This document shows, piece by piece, positions 63,234-64,000 of a stretch of 64,000 nt of DNA. Within the stretch, counting starts at the first letter, position 1, and each line of letters starts with the position of its first letter. This DNA is from Arthrobacter sp. MSA 4-2 (GTDB taxonomy: Bacteria > Actinomycetota > Actinomycetes > Actinomycetales > Micrococcaceae). Below the pieces are notes generated by a model. The model did not search any database. It saw only the letters and a program-made list of their open reading frames with translations, and had not been told where the DNA came from. Location of the stretch: contig NZ_JAEKGC010000014.1 of NCBI RefSeq assembly GCF_016405885.1, positions 1 through 64,000 of the forward strand, given 5' to 3'. Both the position numbers and the translations under genes were made by a program.

Positions 63234-63257
63234 GCGGTGAAGGGATCCTTGCGTTGG

Positions 63258-63554
63258 TCAGATGTCGGCGCCGAGGCGGCGGGCGGAGCGTGCACGCTGG
63301 CGCGATGTCCGCAGCCTGCGCAGCCTCTTCACGAGCATCGGGTCGTGGGCGAGGGCCGCCTCCGAATCGATCAGCGCATTGAGAACCTGGTAGTAGTGGG
63401 TGGCGGACATGTTGAAGAGGTCCCGGATGGCCTGTTCCTTGGCTCCGGAGTACTTCCACCACTCACGCTCGAGCGCCAGCATCTGCTGTTCCCGCTCGCT
63501 GAGGACGCCCCGGCTGCCGGGGGCCGGGGCAGGTGCCCCCGCTGGCTCGCTCAC
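63258..63554 (-). CDS. DUF3263 protein
   Basis: A 98-residue helical protein of the actinobacterial DUF3263 family: REQQMLALEREWWKYSGAKE, then AIRDLFNMSATHYYQVLNAL, which reads like a helix-turn-helix, and an Arg-rich end (LRRLRTSRQRARSARRL). A nucleic-acid role is possible but unproven. Start is GTG at 63554. It is divergent from ung, with a perfect palindrome between them at 63600-63623, and forms an operon with the LytR_C gene. Confidence 0.88.
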   Translation of the reverse strand: MSEPAGAPAPAPGSRGVLSEREQQMLALEREWWKYSGAKEQAIRDLFNMSATHYYQVLNALIDSEAALAHDPMLVKRLRRLRTSRQRARSARRLGADI

Positions 63555-63599
63555 GCGCCGCTCCTCGTTCTAGGTAATGCTTCCGCACCCATGGTAGTT

Positions 63600-63623
63600 G
63601 CGAATGACATACCTGTCATTCGC
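63600..63623. promoter_or_regulatory. Perfect inverted repeat between DUF3263 and ung
   Basis: GCGAATGACA and TGTCATTCGC form perfect ten-base arms around TACC. It lies 46 bases from the DUF3263 start and 57 bases from the ung start, so it is placed to control either. It is not a LexA box and is not followed by a T tract on either strand. Confidence 0.55.
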
Positions 63624-63679
63624 CGCACCGCCCGCCCGCACGTTCCCGGAGCCCCGCGCCGATCGGCCAGAATGAGGGA

Positions 63680-64000
63680 ATGCGCTACGAGGATGTCCCC
63701 CTGTTCCCCTTCCCCCCGGCGCCGGAGGCCCCCGCGACAGGTGGAGCCGGTGGAGCCGCAGGCACGCCCGCTTTCCCATTCGCCGCCCCTGCCCCCGTCG
63801 GAGCGGTCGTCGCCGCTGACTGGGCGCCCGCCCTGGCGCCCCACGAACCGACACTCCACCGCCTGGCCGCGCGGCTCGAGGAGGACCGCCGCGCCGGCCA
63901 CAGGATCCTTCCGCAGCCCGGCAACATCCTCCGGGCCTTCAGCGGCCCCCTGGGCGGGGTGAAGGTCGTCATTGTCGGCCAGGATCCCTACCCGACGCCC
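63680..64000 (+). CDS. ung: Uracil-DNA glycosylase family 1, N-terminal part (cut by window edge)
   Basis: The frame is open from ATG 63680 to the window end (107 codons). It ends with the catalytic motif VVIVGQDPYPTP, containing the active-site Asp of family-1 uracil-DNA glycosylases, preceded by LPQPGNILRAFSGPLGGVK. The enzyme removes uracil from DNA to begin base-excision repair. A 45-residue Pro/Ala-rich N-terminal lead is longer than in E. coli. GAGGGA sits within six bases of the ATG, so the exact start could be different. The C-terminal half is outside the window. Confidence 0.88.
   Translation, partial: MRYEDVPLFPFPPAPEAPATGGAGGAAGTPAFPFAAPAPVGAVVAADWAPALAPHEPTLHRLAARLEEDRRAGHRILPQPGNILRAFSGPLGGVKVVIVGQDPYPTP

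Overview
The window is a compact, very GC-rich bacterial chromosome segment with GTG and TTG starts, ATGA-type overlaps and strong AGGAGG ribosome sites. Actinomycete-specific families (Rpf with LysM, DtxR/IdeR with Cys102, XPB beside its helicase-associated partner, DUF3027, DUF3263, DUF6457, LytR_C, WXG100, an ArsC-type phosphatase fold) place it in Actinomycetota. The NlpC/P60-like proteins and the PcrA-sucC-sucD order suggest Micrococcaceae (Arthrobacter and relatives); that family-level call is inference. No insertion sequence, phage, CRISPR array or rRNA was seen. The two ends cut aconitase (left) and uracil-DNA glycosylase (right).

Layout. 0-9.5 kb: acnA 5' end, a DUF1508 protein, an orphan Vsr endonuclease, an SDR, glutathione-independent formaldehyde dehydrogenase, a secreted trypsin-like protease, a thioesterase, a resuscitation-promoting factor with a long structured leader, dodecin, a luciferase-like monooxygenase, an ArsC-like protein and a His-rich lipoprotein. 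9.7-15.8 kb: a stress-type SDR, a three-gene type III polyketide synthase operon (PKS, methyltransferase, FAD hydroxylase), an FMN reductase and small stress-type proteins. 15.8-21 kb: an agmatinase-family ureohydrolase, a ThDP enzyme, an XRE-cupin regulator and a sodium:solute symporter, which read as one guanidino/arginine catabolic unit. 21-28 kb: AI-2E-type permease plus acyl-CoA ligase, a Mn2+ riboswitch (yybP-ykoY) driving a ferritin-like/VIT1 metal exporter, and a SulP transporter. 28-39.9 kb: sucCD, pcrA, an AgcS amino-acid symporter, tRNA-Arg(CCT), Nudix, an ABC exporter and a complete polar amino-acid ABC importer. 40-44.7 kb: molybdenum-cofactor and formate-dehydrogenase maturation genes (fdhD, moeA, DUF6457, mobA) with a second luciferase-like monooxygenase and an HNH nuclease.

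44.9-48.6 kb: two NlpC/P60-like secreted proteins behind a c-di-AMP (ydaO-yuaA) riboswitch, an M23 endopeptidase and dtxR. With Rpf at 6 kb this gives four secreted peptidoglycan-acting proteins. 48.8-59.8 kb: serC, an MFS exporter, DUF3027, a cold-shock protein, the XPB repair-helicase pair, an OmpR-family two-component system and a lone WXG100 protein. 59.8-64 kb: groL under two CIRCE operators with a promoter overlapping them, a TM2 protein, a LytR_C protein, DUF3263 and ung.

The best-supported regulatory elements are the Mn2+ riboswitch, the c-di-AMP riboswitch, the double CIRCE/promoter and several perfect hairpin terminators. Two perfect palindromes, upstream of acnA and between DUF3263 and ung, share a CGAATG half-site and have no assigned regulator. 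No wholly new defence or mobile system was recognised; the more open items are the PKS operon product, the guanidino cluster, the paired NlpC-like proteins with a diverged active site, and the uncharacterised operators.
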